Shown one piece after another: positions 17,097-27,501 of a stretch of 33,052 bases of DNA. Made by a program: the position numbers and the translations under genes. A model generated the notes under the pieces. It had not been told where the DNA came from, made no database searches, and saw only the letters and a program-made list of their open reading frames with translations. Position 1 is the first letter of the stretch, and each line of letters opens with the position of its first letter. The DNA comes from Maritimibacter sp. 55A14 (GTDB taxonomy: Bacteria > Pseudomonadota > Alphaproteobacteria > Rhodobacterales > Rhodobacteraceae): the NCBI RefSeq assembly GCF_003122205.1, contig NZ_QEYE01000031.1:1-33052 (forward strand). The letters run 5' to 3'.

Positions 17097-18286
17097 CCCT
17101 TCACCGCCTTCACGATCTTCTCGGCGCCGTCCTTGAGATCCTCCGCCGCGATCACGTTGAGCCCGCTTTCATTGATGATCTTCTTGCCTTCCTCGACCTT
17201 GGTGCCTTCGAGCCGCACCACAAGCGGCACCTGAAGGCCCACATCCTTGACCGCCGCCACCACGCCCTCGGCGATCACGTCGCAGCGCATGATGCCGCCG
17301 AAGATGTTCACGAGTATCCCCTTCACCTGCGGGTCCGAGGTGATGATCTTGAACGCCTCGGTCACCTTCTCCTTGGTCGCCCCGCCGCCCACGTCGAGGA
17401 AGTTGGCGGGTTCGGCACCGTAGAGCTTGATGATGTCCATGGTGGCCATCGCCAGCCCGGCGCCGTTGACCATGCAGCCGATCTCGCCGTCGAGCGCGAT
17501 GTAGTTCAGGTCATACTTGGATGCCGCCAGTTCCTTGGAGTCTTCCTCGGACTCGTCGCGCAGCGCCGCGATGTCGGCGTGGCGGTAGATTGCGTTGCTG
17601 TCGAAACCCATCTTGGCGTCGAGGCATTTCAGCTCGCCCGAGTCGGTCAGGATCAGCGGGTTGATCTCCAGCATCTCCATGTCCTTGTCCAGGAACATGC
17701 GATAGAGCGTGCCCATCAGCCCGACGCATTGCTTGATCTGCTTGCCGCTCAGCCCCAGCATGAAGGCGATGCGGCGGCCGTGGAAGGGCTGATAGCCGGT
17801 GGCCGGATCGACCGCGAAGGAGAGGATCTTCTCCGGCGTCTTCTCGGCCACTTCCTCGATATCCATGCCGCCTTCGGTCGAGCAGACGAAGGAGACGCGG
17901 CTGCTGCCGCGATCGACCAGCAGCGCGAGGTAGAATTCCGATGCGATGCCCGCGCCGTCCTCGATATAGACGCGGTTGACCTGCTTTCCCAACGGGCCGG
18001 TCTGTTTCGTCACCAGCGTGCGGCCCAGCATGCGCTTGGTCTCGGCCTCGGCCTCCTCCACGGATTTGGCGATCCGCACGCCGCCGCCGTCGCCGGCATC
18101 CGCCTCCTTGAACGTGCCCTTGCCGCGGCCGCCCGCGTGGATCTGCGCCTTCACGACCCAGACCGGGCCGTCCATTTCCCCTGCCGCGGTCTTGGCGTCC
18201 TCGGCCTTCAGGACAACGCGGCCATCGGAAACCGGCGCGCCGTAATCCCGGAGCAGGCTTTTCGCCTGATACTCATGAATATTCAT
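17093..18286 (-). CDS. sucC: Succinyl-CoA synthetase beta subunit
   Basis: This is a 397-residue protein, the standard length. It begins [20 protein letters not shown] with an ATP-grasp domain ([20 protein letters not shown]) and ends with a CoA-ligase-type domain ([33 protein letters not shown]). It forms the ADP- or GDP-phosphorylating succinyl-CoA synthetase with SucD. The start at 18286 is set by family length; there is only a weak ribosome site. A 190-bp gap separates it from mdh and contains the paired GTGATCAC sites, so the suc transcript probably has its own promoter here. Confidence 0.98.
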   Translation of the reverse strand: MNIHEYQAKSLLRDYGAPVSDGRVVLKAEDAKTAAGEMDGPVWVVKAQIHAGGRGKGTFKEADAGDGGGVRIAKSVEEAEAETKRMLGRTLVTKQTGPLGKQVNRVYIEDGAGIASEFYLALLVDRGSSRVSFVCSTEGGMDIEEVAEKTPEKILSFAVDPATGYQPFHGRRIAFMLGLSGKQIKQCVGLMGTLYRMFLDKDMEMLEINPLILTDSGELKCLDAKMGFDSNAIYRHADIAALRDESEEDSKELAASKYDLNYIALDGEIGCMVNGAGLAMATMDIIKLYGAEPANFLDVGGGATKEKVTEAFKIITSDPQVKGILVNIFGGIMRCDVIAEGVVAAVKDVGLQVPLVVRLEGTKVEEGKKIINESGLNVIAAEDLKDGAEKIVKAVKG

Positions 18287-18392
18287 GAAAACTGTCCCGT
18301 CTTGCTTAATGTTCAGGCGAGACTTGCACAGGTTTGGCGTCGAGAGAAGGGGAAGTATCGGGAAAATCCTCCCGCAGGGCGATTTTCCGATG

Positions 18393-18427
18393 TTTGTGAT
18401 CACACGCCGAAATGCTGTGATCACAAA
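18393..18427. promoter_or_regulatory. Paired GTGATCAC sites upstream of sucC (candidate GntR operator)
   Basis: GTGATCAC occurs at 18396-18403 and 18417-18424, with flanks TTT and AAA making the pair TTTGTGATCACA / TGTGATCACAAA. The centre-to-centre distance is 21 bp, two helical turns, so a protein could bind both on the same face. They lie about 110-140 bp before the sucC start. The same spacing is seen before sdhC. The identity of the binding protein is inferred. Confidence 0.6.
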
Positions 18428-18437
18428 CTCGGGGAAT

Positions 18438-18469
18438 CACGCCCCGTGGCCGCGCGGCGGCGGGGCGTG
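18438..18469 (-). terminator. GC-rich hairpin after mdh
   Basis: CACGCCCCG (18438-18446) pairs with CGGGGCGTG (18461-18469), a 9-bp stem just beyond the mdh stop on the minus strand. It may end or attenuate the mdh transcript before sucC, but no U-tract follows. Confidence 0.5.
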
Positions 18470-18476
18470 CCGGTGT

Positions 18477-19565
<1,089 letters not shown>

Positions 19566-19645
19566 TTACTTGGAAAACAGGCGGGCGGGTGGTGCGGGTG
19601 CGATGCGCCCATAGGCCGCGCTAAAACGCAGCATGGGCCCCGCAC

Positions 19646-19676
19646 CGCTCCCCGCGCCCGATGTGCGCGGGGAGCG
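19646..19676 (-). terminator. Strong 12-bp hairpin after the secreted-protein gene
   Basis: CGCTCCCCGCGC (19646-19657) is perfectly complementary to GCGCGGGGAGCG (19665-19676), with a 7-base loop. It lies 8 bases beyond the stop at 19685 on the minus strand. A TTTT occurs only about 20 bases after the stem, so it is a probable but not classical terminator that separates this gene from mdh. Confidence 0.55.
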
Positions 19677-19684
19677 GGCGCGAC

Positions 19685-20002
19685 TCAGGCCGGATCGCCC
19701 GGTTTGACCGGCCGGTCGGCTTCATGGCGGAAATCCTCGCCCGAGGCGACGAGACAGGTCAGGCCGTTGGGCAGCGTGGCCAGGATCGTCCATGTGCCGG
19801 TGCTTTCCGAGGCGAAGATCTCCACCATTCGGTTGCCTTGGCCGCGACCGACGGACCGGCGCCGCTCGCCATACCGGGTTTCGAGCCGGTCGATCACCAC
19901 GTCGCGCTCGCCGCAGAGCGCAGTTTGCTGCGCGCCGGCCTGCTGGGTGGCCCAGATCAGCCCGGCAAAGCCGAAAGAGAGCGCGAAAATCTGTTTGTTC
20001 AT
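19685..20002 (-). CDS. Small secreted conserved protein
   Basis: This is a 105-residue protein starting MNKQIFALSFGFAGLIWATQ, a signal peptide with cleavage after AGA (about residue 24). The mature part contains CGERDVVIDRLETRYGERRR and then EIFASESTGTWTILATLPNG, followed by TCLVASGEDF. I recognise this as a family of short exported proteins common in Rhodobacteraceae; two cysteines may form a disulfide. Function unknown. The start at 20002 has GGAGGG about 6 bases upstream. It diverges from mcl2 across a 220-bp gap. Confidence 0.8.
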   Translation of the reverse strand: MNKQIFALSFGFAGLIWATQQAGAQQTALCGERDVVIDRLETRYGERRRSVGRGQGNRMVEIFASESTGTWTILATLPNGLTCLVASGEDFRHEADRPVKPGDPA

Positions 20003-20224
20003 GACATCCCTCCTGCGTTTCGGGCGGATGTGGTCCGCCGGATCCCTCAGTGCCGGTAAACTCCGAAAATCGGGGTAAACCCGGCGCGCGCAGCAGGCGG
20101 CGTGTTGCAACGCTTTTTAGAATAATTGCGCAAAATCCGCGTTGATCGTCAGAATATATCGGATGGCTTGCGCCCGGGCGCCGGGTATGCTGCATTGCGG
20201 CGCAGTTGTGAAAGGGCAAGAATC

Positions 20225-21112
20225 ATGGATTACAGCGCGCGGCCGTTCCGTTCCGTCCTCTACATTCCAGGCTCCAAGGAGCGGGCGCTGGAAAAGGCAC
20301 GGATGCTGCCGGCGGACGCGATCATCTTCGATCTGGAGGATTCCGTCGCCCCGGCCGAGAAGGTGCGTGCCCGCGAAACCCTGGCCGCCGCCCTGACGCA
20401 GGGCGGTTATGGCCGGCGCTCCTGCCTGGTGCGCATCAACGGCTTCGAGTCCGACTGGGCCGAGGACGACCTGGCCGCAGTGGGGGCCACCGGACCGGAG
20501 GCGATCCTGCTGCCGAAAGTGTCCCGCGCCGCGGATATCGAGCGGATCGCGGCGATGCTCGACGCCATGCCCGAGACGAAGGACACGCTGATCTGGGCGA
20601 TGTTGGAGACCTGCGAAGGCGCACTCAACGCGCTTGAGATCGCGTCGGCCTCGCCGCGGATGGCGGGCTTCGTGATGGGCACCAACGATCTGGGCAAGGA
20701 GCTGATGGCGCGCAGCGTCCCCGACCGCGGGCCGATGATCACGCCGCTGTCGCTCTGCCTGCTGGCGGCGCGCGCACGGAGGCTGGCCGTCGTCGACGGC
20801 GTCTACAACGCCTTCAAGGATCTCGACGGGCTGCGGGCCGAGGCGAAGCACGGCCGCGACATGGGCTTCGACGGGAAGACGCTGATCCACCCCGCGCAGA
20901 TCGAGATCGCCAACGAGGTCTTTGCCCCCAGCGAGGCGGAACTCGAGCTCGCCCGCCGCCATATCGCCGCCTTCGAGGAGGCCAAGGCCGCCGGGCAAGG
21001 CGTCGCGGTGGTCGATGGCAAGATCGTGGAAAACCTGCATGTGGAGACCGCCCGCAAGCTGCTCGGCCGGGCCGAGGCGGTGGCCGCACTGGAAGAGGGA
21101 GATGCCGCATGA
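20225..21112 (+). CDS. mcl2: HpcH/HpaI-type CoA-ester lyase family; likely (3S)-malyl-CoA thioesterase Mcl2
   Basis: This is a 295-residue TIM-barrel protein. It reads RSVLYIPGSKERALEKARM, then IIFDLEDSVAPAEKVRARE (Asp/Glu that bind Mg), and VIMGTNDLGKEL-like and GFDGKTLIHPAQI motifs of the citrate-lyase beta/malyl-CoA lyase superfamily. In Rhodobacter sphaeroides, a paralogue in this same neighbourhood (next to mch and sdh) is Mcl2, which hydrolyses (3S)-malyl-CoA to malate. The context with mch supports that assignment over Mcl1; sequence alone cannot exclude another CoA-ester lyase. The start at 20225 follows AAAGGG. It overlaps nnrU by four bases. Confidence 0.8.
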   Translation: MDYSARPFRSVLYIPGSKERALEKARMLPADAIIFDLEDSVAPAEKVRARETLAAALTQGGYGRRSCLVRINGFESDWAEDDLAAVGATGPEAILLPKVSRAADIERIAAMLDAMPETKDTLIWAMLETCEGALNALEIASASPRMAGFVMGTNDLGKELMARSVPDRGPMITPLSLCLLAARARRLAVVDGVYNAFKDLDGLRAEAKHGRDMGFDGKTLIHPAQIEIANEVFAPSEAELELARRHIAAFEEAKAAGQGVAVVDGKIVENLHVETARKLLGRAEAVAALEEGDAA

Positions 21113-21666
21113 TGAGCCTTCTGGTCCTTGGTGTGCTGCTCTGGATGGCGGCGCATCTCTTCAAACGGATCGCGCCGGGCCCGCGGGCGGCGCTGGGCAA
21201 TGCCGGGCGCGGGCTGGTGGCGCTGGGCGTGTTGGGCAGTGTGGTGCTGATGGTCATCGCCTATCGCGGCGCCGATTACGTCGCGCTCTACACCCCCCCG
21301 GGCTGGGGGGTGCATCTGAACAACCTGCTGATGCTGATCGCGGTCTTCCTGCTGGGGGTCGGCAAGGCCGGCGGCGTGGTGGGCGCGAAGCTGCGCCACC
21401 CGATGCTGCTGGGCGTGGTGATCTGGGCCATCGCGCATCTGCTGGTCAATGGCGATCTGGCTTCGCTGATCCTCTTCGCGGGGCTGGGGCTCTGGGCGGT
21501 GATCGAGATGCTGACGATCAACGCCGCCGAGGGTCCCTGGACGCCGCCGGCGAAGGGCCCCGTCGCGAAGGACGCCAAGGTGGCGGTGATCGCGCTCGTT
21601 CTCTATGCGGCGATCGCGGGCGTCCATTACTGGATGGGCTATCCCGTCTTCGGGGCCGGGGCATGA
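21109..21666 (+). CDS. nnrU: NnrU-family integral membrane protein
   Basis: This is a 185-residue protein with about five hydrophobic segments. Typical family features are the N-terminal WMAAHLFKRIAPGPRAALGN, the central GVHLNNLLMLIAVFLLG and RHPMLLGVVIWAIAHLLVNG. NnrU was named from nitrite/NO-reduction gene clusters, but most members, like this one, occur away from denitrification genes and their role is unclear. It overlaps mcl2 (ATGA) and the next gene by four bases each, so all are co-translated. Confidence 0.88.
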   Translation: MMSLLVLGVLLWMAAHLFKRIAPGPRAALGNAGRGLVALGVLGSVVLMVIAYRGADYVALYTPPGWGVHLNNLLMLIAVFLLGVGKAGGVVGAKLRHPMLLGVVIWAIAHLLVNGDLASLILFAGLGLWAVIEMLTINAAEGPWTPPAKGPVAKDAKVAVIALVLYAAIAGVHYWMGYPVFGAGA

Positions 21667-21866
21667 AAGCCTATCGTCTGCTGACCGAGGACGACACCGC
21701 CGCCTTTTGCCACAAGGTGACGGAGGCACTCGCCAACGGGTGGGAGCTTCACGGCAGCCCGGCCTATGCCTTCAATGCCAAGCGCGGGGTGATGTGCTGC
21801 GCGCAGGCCGTCGTCAAGGAGGTGGAAGGCAGCTACAGCCCCGATGTGAAACTGGGGAGCCTGTGA
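21663..21866 (+). CDS. DUF1737-family small protein
   Basis: This is a 67-residue protein: MKAYRLLTEDDTAAFCHKVT, then ALANGWELHGSPAYAFN, which is the DUF1737 pattern (short alpha-beta protein beginning with a Y-R-L-L-T-x-x-D and a GW-E-L-x-G-x-P turn). No enzymatic motif. The overlap of four bases with nnrU and a 4-bp gap to mch place it in the operon. Function unknown. Confidence 0.85.
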   Translation: MKAYRLLTEDDTAAFCHKVTEALANGWELHGSPAYAFNAKRGVMCCAQAVVKEVEGSYSPDVKLGSL

Positions 21867-21870
21867 GCCC

Positions 21871-22911
21871 ATGGCAGACACCAAGACCAGTGCCGGAAAC
21901 TTCTTCGAGGATTACCATGTCGGGCAGGTGATCGCCCATGCCGTGCCGCGCACCGTGTCGGGGGGCGAGCGGGCGCTCTACCACGCGCTCTATCCCGCGC
22001 GGCACGCGCTCTATTCCTCCGACGAGTTTGCGCGCGCCTGCGGGCTGGCCGCGGCGCCGATCGACGATCTGGCGGCCTTCCACCTGGTCTTCGGCAAGAC
22101 GGTGCCCGACATCTCGCTCAACGCGGCCGCCAATCTGGGCTATGCCGAGGGCCGGTTCTACCGCCCGGTCTGGCCCGGCGACACGCTGCGTGCGGTGTCC
22201 GAGGTGATCGGGCTGAAACAGAATTCTAATGGCCGCACCGGCGTCGTCTGGGTGCGCAGCAGCGGGATCAACCAGCGCGGAGAGACGGTGATCGACTACG
22301 TGCGCTGGGTCATGGTGCGCAAGCGCGACACCGAGGCCCCAGCGCCGCAGACGGTGGTGCCGGTCCTGGCGCAGTCGGTGGCGCCCGCGGCGCTGAGGGT
22401 GCCCGACGGGCTCGATTTCACGGGCTACGATTTCACCCTCGCGGGGGAGCCGCATCGCTTGGGCGACTATGCCGTGGGCGAGGTGATCGACCATGTCGAT
22501 GGCGTCACCGTCGAGGAGGTCGAGCACATGCTGGCCACCCGGCTTTGGCAGAACACCGCCAAGGTGCATTTCGACGCAACCCAGCGCGAGGATGGCAAGC
22601 GGCTGATCTATGGTGGCCACGTTATCTCGCTGGCGCGCGCACTCAGCTTCAACGGGCTGGCAAATGCCCAGATGATCGTGGGGCTGAACGGTGGCGCACA
22701 TGCCAATCCGTGCTTCGCGGGCGATACGGTCCGCGCCTGGTCGGAGGTGCTCGACAAGGCCGAGACCGCGGCGCCCGGCGTCGGCGCGCTGCGTCTCAGG
22801 CTGGTGGCCACTCGCGACGCGACCTCTGCCGCGGGGCTGAAGGGCGAAGACGGCAAATACCGGCCCCATGTGCTGCTGGATCTGGATATCTGGGTTCTGA
22901 TGCCGGTATGA
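21871..22911 (+). CDS. mch: Mesaconyl-CoA hydratase (MaoC-like double hotdog)
   Basis: This is a 346-residue protein. Two hotdog-like halves are visible, the first around FFEDYHVGQVIAHAVPRTVS and the second around GDYAVGEVIDHVDGVTVEEV. The motif pair RALYHALYPARHALYSSDEF and GHVISLARALSFNGLANAQM is typical of the Mch/MaoC family. In the ethylmalonyl-CoA pathway it hydrates mesaconyl-CoA to beta-methylmalyl-CoA, which a malyl-CoA lyase then cleaves to glyoxylate and propionyl-CoA. Its pairing with mcl2 in this operon supports the assignment; length and place match the R. sphaeroides mch. The other pathway genes are outside the window. Confidence 0.9.
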   Translation: MADTKTSAGNFFEDYHVGQVIAHAVPRTVSGGERALYHALYPARHALYSSDEFARACGLAAAPIDDLAAFHLVFGKTVPDISLNAAANLGYAEGRFYRPVWPGDTLRAVSEVIGLKQNSNGRTGVVWVRSSGINQRGETVIDYVRWVMVRKRDTEAPAPQTVVPVLAQSVAPAALRVPDGLDFTGYDFTLAGEPHRLGDYAVGEVIDHVDGVTVEEVEHMLATRLWQNTAKVHFDATQREDGKRLIYGGHVISLARALSFNGLANAQMIVGLNGGAHANPCFAGDTVRAWSEVLDKAETAAPGVGALRLRLVATRDATSAAGLKGEDGKYRPHVLLDLDIWVLMPV

Positions 22912-23186
22912 CACGTTTTGTGATCACGTTTTCTGGCCGGATTTTATGGAAGTGATTCACGGCGCAGGCGCAATCGCAATAGTCCATTCCGCGCGTCGAC
23001 ACTCGATCCTGCCCGGACGGCCGAGTTCGTGATCACGTAAATATTTTTTGTGATTACGACGGCCGCTTTCCTGAAGGTTTTCGCAAAAATATCGTGCCTT
23101 TTCCGCCCGGACTATGTGACAAGTGGCAGAAATGGTCTAAGCATGGTCGCAATTGATGACTGTTGCCTGGATGAAAGGGATACCCG
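22912..23186 (+). promoter_or_regulatory. sdh upstream region with three GTGATCAC-type sites
   Basis: Sites are at 22920-22927 (GTGATCAC), 23029-23036 (GTGATCAC) and 23050-23057 (GTGATTAC, one mismatch). The last two are 21 bp apart centre to centre, as in the sucC region, and lie about 130-160 bp before sdhC. The first is 109 bp further up, close to the mch stop. Such an array could allow cooperative binding or looping. No -10/-35 boxes are claimed. Confidence 0.55.
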
Positions 23187-23570
23187 ATGGCTGATGTGAA
23201 CCGGGGTGACCGCCCGCTTTCGCCCCATGCCAGCATCTATCGCTGGCCGCTCAATTCGATCATGTCGATCCTGCACCGCGCCACGGGCACGGCGATGACG
23301 CTGGCCGCGGTGCTGATCGTCTGGTGGTTCCTGGCGGCCGCCACCTCGCCGGAGTATTTCGCGATGGTGGATGGATTGCTGACCTCATGGCTGGGCGATC
23401 TGGTGTTCTTCGGCTCGCTGCTGGCGCTGTGGTTCCACTTCTTCAACGGCATCCGGCACCTGATCTGGGACACTGGCGCGGGCTTCGACGACGAGAACGT
23501 CACAAGGACCGCCATCGGCGCGCTGGTCCTGGCCGCCGTGCTGACCGTCATCACCCTGATCGCGATCTGA
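23187..23570 (+). CDS. sdhC: Succinate dehydrogenase cytochrome b556 subunit
   Basis: This is a 127-residue membrane protein with three hydrophobic segments. It has the signatures RPLSPHASIYRWPLNSIMSI, continuing LHRATG, and LWFHFFNGIRHLIWD; H84 is the likely heme b ligand and H91 part of the conserved motif. It anchors complex II and carries ubiquinone-binding residues. It is the first gene of the sdh operon, with a 275-bp regulatory gap upstream; sdhD follows after 11 bases. Confidence 0.96.
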   Translation: MADVNRGDRPLSPHASIYRWPLNSIMSILHRATGTAMTLAAVLIVWWFLAAATSPEYFAMVDGLLTSWLGDLVFFGSLLALWFHFFNGIRHLIWDTGAGFDDENVTRTAIGALVLAAVLTVITLIAI

Positions 23571-23581
23571 AGGAGGCCGGG

Positions 23582-23959
23582 ATGAGCATCAAGACCGACT
23601 ACAAGCGCGTCGCCGGCCTCGGCTCGGCCAAGGACGGTACGCATCACTGGTGGACGCAGCGGCTGAGTTCGATCGCGCTGATCCCGCTCACGCTTCTCTT
23701 CGTCTTCACCTTCGGTGCGCATCTGGGCGAAGGCTATGAGGCCGTGCGCGCGGCCTATGCCAACCCCTGGAACGCGGTGGTTGCCATCCTCTTCCTGATC
23801 GTGGGCTTTCATCACCTGATGCAGGGCTTGCAGGTGGTGATCGAGGACTACGTTCACGGCAAGGCCGGCGTCGTGCTTCTGATCCTCAACACGCTCCTTT
23901 GCTGGGGCTTCGCGATCGCGGGTGTCTTCGCGGTCGCCAAGATCGCATTCGGCGCCTGA
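23582..23959 (+). CDS. sdhD: Succinate dehydrogenase hydrophobic anchor subunit
   Basis: This is a 125-residue membrane protein with three hydrophobic segments. It reads HHWWTQRLSSIALIPLTLLF and then FHHLMQGLQVVIEDYVHG, typical of alphaproteobacterial SdhD; histidines there are heme or quinone-site candidates. AGGAGG lies immediately upstream of the ATG. It sits between sdhC (11 bases) and sdhA (15 bases). Confidence 0.95.
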   Translation: MSIKTDYKRVAGLGSAKDGTHHWWTQRLSSIALIPLTLLFVFTFGAHLGEGYEAVRAAYANPWNAVVAILFLIVGFHHLMQGLQVVIEDYVHGKAGVVLLILNTLLCWGFAIAGVFAVAKIAFGA

Positions 23960-23974
23960 GCGGGAGACGAGCAG

Positions 23975-25780
23975 ATGGCATCCTACGAAATCGAGTATCA
24001 CAATTACGACGTGGTCGTGGTGGGCGCCGGCGGCGCCGGGCTGCGGGCCACGCTGGGCATGGCCGAACAGGGACTTCGCACCGCCTGCGTGACCAAGGTG
24101 TTTCCCACCCGCTCGCACACCGTGGCCGCGCAGGGCGGCATCGCGGCCAGCCTCAGCAACATGGGGCCAGACCATTGGCAATGGCATCTCTACGACACCG
24201 TGAAAGGCTCCGACTGGCTGGGCGACACGGATGCGATGGAATATCTCGCGCGGGAGGCGCCGAAGGCGGTCTACGAGCTTGAGCATTACGGGGTGCCGTT
24301 TTCCCGCACCGAGGACGGCAAGATCTACCAGCGTCCGTTCGGCGGTCACACCACCGAATTCGGCGAAGGCCCCCCGGTGCAGCGCACCTGTGCCGCCGCC
24401 GACCGCACGGGCCACGCGATCCTGCACACGCTCTACGGGCAGTCGCTGAAACACAGCGCCGAGTTCTTCATCGAGTATTTCGCCATCGACCTGATCATGG
24501 GCGAGGACGGCGCCTGCGAAGGGGTCGTGGCCTGGAATCTCGACGACGGCACGATGCATGTCTTCAACGCCAAGATGGTGGTGCTGGCCACCGGCGGTTA
24601 TGGCCGGGCGTACTTCAACTGCACCTCGGCGCATACCTGTACCGGGGACGGGGCCGGGATGATAGCGCGCGCCGGACTGCCGCTGCAGGACATGGAGTTC
24701 GTGCAGTTCCACCCCACCGGGATTTTCGGCCCCGGCATGCTGATCACCGAGGGTGCCCGCGGCGAGGGCGGCTATCTGACCAACTCCGAGGGCGAGCGCT
24801 TCATGGAACGCTACGCGCCGACCTACAAGGACCTGGCCTCGCGCGATGTGGTGTCGCGCTGCATGACGCTGGAGATCCGCGAGGGCCGCGGCGTCGGTCC
24901 CGACAAGGACCACATCTATCTGCACCTCAACCACCTGCCGCCGGAGACGCTGAATCTGCGCCTGCCGGGCATCTCGGAATCCGCGCGCATCTTCGCCGGC
25001 GTCGATGTCACGAAGGAGCCGATCCCCGTCCTGCCCACGGTGCATTACAACATGGGCGGCATCCCCACCAATTACTGGGGCGAGGTTCTTAACCCGACCA
25101 AGTCCGACCCCGACGCGGTGGCGCCCGGCCTGATGGCGGTGGGCGAGGCCGGCTGCGCCTCGGTCCACGGCGCGAACCGGCTGGGCTCGAACTCGCTGAT
25201 CGACCTTGTGGTCTTCGGCCGCGCCGCGGCGATCCGGGCGGGCCAGACCGTCGATCCGGACACACCGAACCGCGCCGCCAACAAGGCCGCCGTCGATGCG
25301 GCGCTGGATCGGTTCGACAAGCTGCGCCATGCCGACGGCTCGATTTCCACGGCCGAATTGCGCTTGGAGATGCAGAAGACGATGCAGGACGATGCTGCCG
25401 TCTTCCGCACCGACAAGACGCTGGCCGAGGGGGTGGAGAAGATGCAGGCCGTCGCCGCCAAGATGGACGACATCCAGGTGACGGATCGGTCGCTGATCTG
25501 GAACTCCGACCTGATGGAGACGCTTGAGCTGGCCAACCTGATGCCGAACGCCCTGGCGACGATCGTCAGTGCCGAGGCGCGCAAGGAAAGCCGCGGCGCC
25601 CACGCGCAGGAGGACCATCCCGACCGCGACGACGAGAAGTGGCGTGTCCATACCCTGGCCCGACTGGACGGCAACAAGGTGACGCTGGACTATCGGCCGG
25701 TGCATCTCGACCCGCTCACCAAGCACGAGGAAGGCGGGATCGACCTCAAGAAGATCGCGCCCAAGGCGCGGGTCTACTGA
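23975..25780 (+). CDS. sdhA: Succinate dehydrogenase flavoprotein subunit
   Basis: This is a 601-residue protein. It starts [20 protein letters not shown] with the FAD-binding fold, carries the covalent-FAD histidine H48 in [15 protein letters not shown], and has [18 protein letters not shown] further on. The C-terminal helical domain ends with [20 protein letters not shown]. It oxidises succinate to fumarate in complex II. The operon then carries a sulfotransferase gene before sdhB. Confidence 0.98.
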   Translation: MASYEIEYHNYDVVVVGAGGAGLRATLGMAEQGLRTACVTKVFPTRSHTVAAQGGIAASLSNMGPDHWQWHLYDTVKGSDWLGDTDAMEYLAREAPKAVYELEHYGVPFSRTEDGKIYQRPFGGHTTEFGEGPPVQRTCAAADRTGHAILHTLYGQSLKHSAEFFIEYFAIDLIMGEDGACEGVVAWNLDDGTMHVFNAKMVVLATGGYGRAYFNCTSAHTCTGDGAGMIARAGLPLQDMEFVQFHPTGIFGPGMLITEGARGEGGYLTNSEGERFMERYAPTYKDLASRDVVSRCMTLEIREGRGVGPDKDHIYLHLNHLPPETLNLRLPGISESARIFAGVDVTKEPIPVLPTVHYNMGGIPTNYWGEVLNPTKSDPDAVAPGLMAVGEAGCASVHGANRLGSNSLIDLVVFGRAAAIRAGQTVDPDTPNRAANKAAVDAALDRFDKLRHADGSISTAELRLEMQKTMQDDAAVFRTDKTLAEGVEKMQAVAAKMDDIQVTDRSLIWNSDLMETLELANLMPNALATIVSAEARKESRGAHAQEDHPDRDDEKWRVHTLARLDGNKVTLDYRPVHLDPLTKHEEGGIDLKKIAPKARVY

Positions 25781-25812
25781 GGGCGGGGAATGCAGCGCCG
25801 GGAGGCATATCA

Positions 25813-26604
25813 ATGATCGCGCCTGAGGCGCCGCGCCTGATCTGCGTCGGTACGCATCACAAGACCGGCACGATCTGGATGCAGACCGTATTCAAACGCA
25901 TCTCCCGTGATCTGAGCATCTTCTCCAAACAGGTGCGGCCCCGCGCGATGGCCGAGGTTCCCGCCGGCGCGCGCGCCATTCTGGTGAACTGGTCATCGGC
26001 CTTTCCAGCGGAGTTGCGCACCATGTCCGATGCGCGGTTCCTGCACATGATCCGCGATCCGCGCGACGTGCTGATCTCGGGCGCGAAATACCACCTGACG
26101 GCGCCCGTGCGGGGTGAGAAATTCCTGCACGTTCCGCGGGATGATCTGGGCGGGCTGACCTATCAGCAGCACCTCAATGCCTTGCCGGACGATCTCTCGC
26201 GGCTGCGATTCGAGATGGAAAACAAGCACCTTGCGACCCTGCGCGAGATGCTGGCCTGGGACTACGGCGATCCGGCGGTGTTCGAATTGCGGTACGAGAC
26301 CCTGATCCGCGACGAAAGCTGCGCGATCTTCACCGATGCGCTACGGTTCCTGGGTTTCGACGGTGAAGAATTGGAAACCTGCCGCGACATCTTCTGGCGC
26401 AACAGCCTCTTTGGCGGCCTGCGCGAGGGACGTAGCGGACGGGTGGCCGGTCATGTGAATTCCGGCGCGGTGGCGCAATGGAAGCGCAAGCTGCCGCTGG
26501 AGATCGCCGAGGAATACCGCGACCGGCACGGCGACGACCTGATCGCGCTGGGCTATGAGTGCGACAAGAACTGGCTGGACGAGATCACGGAGGCGGCGGC
26601 CTGA
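25813..26604 (+). CDS. Sulfotransferase-family protein inserted between sdhA and sdhB
   Basis: This is a 263-residue protein. Near the N-terminus THHKTGTIWMQTVFKRI fits the 5'-phosphosulfate-binding loop of PAPS-dependent sulfotransferases, and MIRDPRDVLISG the 3'-phosphate-binding segment. A conserved RYETLI with later FLGF and WKRKLP-type motifs is also present. No signal peptide, so cytoplasmic or membrane-associated. The acceptor is unknown (polysaccharide, lipid or small molecule). A GGAGG site precedes the ATG at 25813, with gaps of 32 bases after sdhA and 42 before sdhB. Unlike the insertions in the suc operon it has the GC composition of its neighbours, so it may be an old addition. 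Confidence 0.9.
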   Translation: MIAPEAPRLICVGTHHKTGTIWMQTVFKRISRDLSIFSKQVRPRAMAEVPAGARAILVNWSSAFPAELRTMSDARFLHMIRDPRDVLISGAKYHLTAPVRGEKFLHVPRDDLGGLTYQQHLNALPDDLSRLRFEMENKHLATLREMLAWDYGDPAVFELRYETLIRDESCAIFTDALRFLGFDGEELETCRDIFWRNSLFGGLREGRSGRVAGHVNSGAVAQWKRKLPLEIAEEYRDRHGDDLIALGYECDKNWLDEITEAAA

Positions 26605-26646
26605 TGCAGACCGCACCCGGGACCAGAGAAAGGAAGAGGTTTCAAC

Positions 26647-27426
26647 ATGGTTGAACTGACGCTGCCCAAGAACTCGAAAATCCGGACGGGCAAGACCTGG
26701 CCCAAGCCCGAGGGCGCGACCAATACGCGGACCTTCCACATCTACCGCTGGAACCCCGACGACACGGAAAATCCCCGCGTGGATACATATCACGTGGACA
26801 TGGATACCTGCGGGCCGATGGTTTTGGACGCGCTCATCAAGATCAAGAACGAGATCGACCCGACGTTGACCTTCCGCCGCTCCTGCCGCGAGGGCATCTG
26901 CGGCTCCTGCGCGATGAATATCGACGGGCACAACACGCTGGCCTGCACCTGGGGCATGGACGACATCAAGGGCGACGTGAAAATCTATCCGCTGCCGCAC
27001 ATGCCGGTGGTCAAGGATCTGATCCCGGACCTGACGCATTTCTATGCCCAGCACGCCGCGATCATGCCCTGGCTCGAGACGAAGACCAACCAGCCGCAGA
27101 AGGAGTGGCGCCAGTCGGTCGAGGATCGCGAGAAGCTCGACGGGCTCTATGAATGCGTGATGTGCGCCTGCTGCTCGACGTCCTGTCCCAGCTACTGGTG
27201 GAACGGCGACCGATATCTGGGGCCAGCCGCGCTCCTGCACGCTTATCGCTGGATCATCGACAGCCGCGACGAGGCCACCGGCGAGCGCCTGGACGATCTG
27301 GAGGATCCGTTCAAGCTCTACCGCTGCCACACGATCATGAACTGCGCCAAGACCTGCCCCAAGGGGCTGAATCCGGCGCGGGCCATTGCGGAGATCAAGA
27401 AGAAGATGGTCGAGCGCACACTCTGA
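26647..27426 (+). CDS. sdhB: Succinate dehydrogenase iron-sulfur subunit
   Basis: This is a 259-residue protein. The plant-type [2Fe-2S] motif is CREGICGSC plus C100 (C80, C85, C88, C100). The C-terminal clusters have C170-x2-C173-x2-C176-x3-C180 and C227, C233, C237 in [17 protein letters not shown]. It passes electrons from SdhA to ubiquinone. AGAAAGGAAGAGG-type sequence lies before the ATG. It ends the operon; no strong terminator is seen after it. Confidence 0.97.
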   Translation: MVELTLPKNSKIRTGKTWPKPEGATNTRTFHIYRWNPDDTENPRVDTYHVDMDTCGPMVLDALIKIKNEIDPTLTFRRSCREGICGSCAMNIDGHNTLACTWGMDDIKGDVKIYPLPHMPVVKDLIPDLTHFYAQHAAIMPWLETKTNQPQKEWRQSVEDREKLDGLYECVMCACCSTSCPSYWWNGDRYLGPAALLHAYRWIIDSRDEATGERLDDLEDPFKLYRCHTIMNCAKTCPKGLNPARAIAEIKKKMVERTL

Positions 27427-27501
27427 GCGCTATGCCGCCGATCTGAATCTGTGTTGCCGGCTGCATTTGTATTTGCTTCGGGGCCGAGTCAGGATGGCGG
27501 T

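Noticed and set aside
22952-22960. GTGATTCAC upstream of sdhC as a further operator
   Set aside because: One base longer than the motif and at irregular spacing from the others.
23237-25813. 858-residue minus-strand frame opposite sdhC to sdhA
   Set aside because: Mirror of the sdh genes; no ribosome site or domain.
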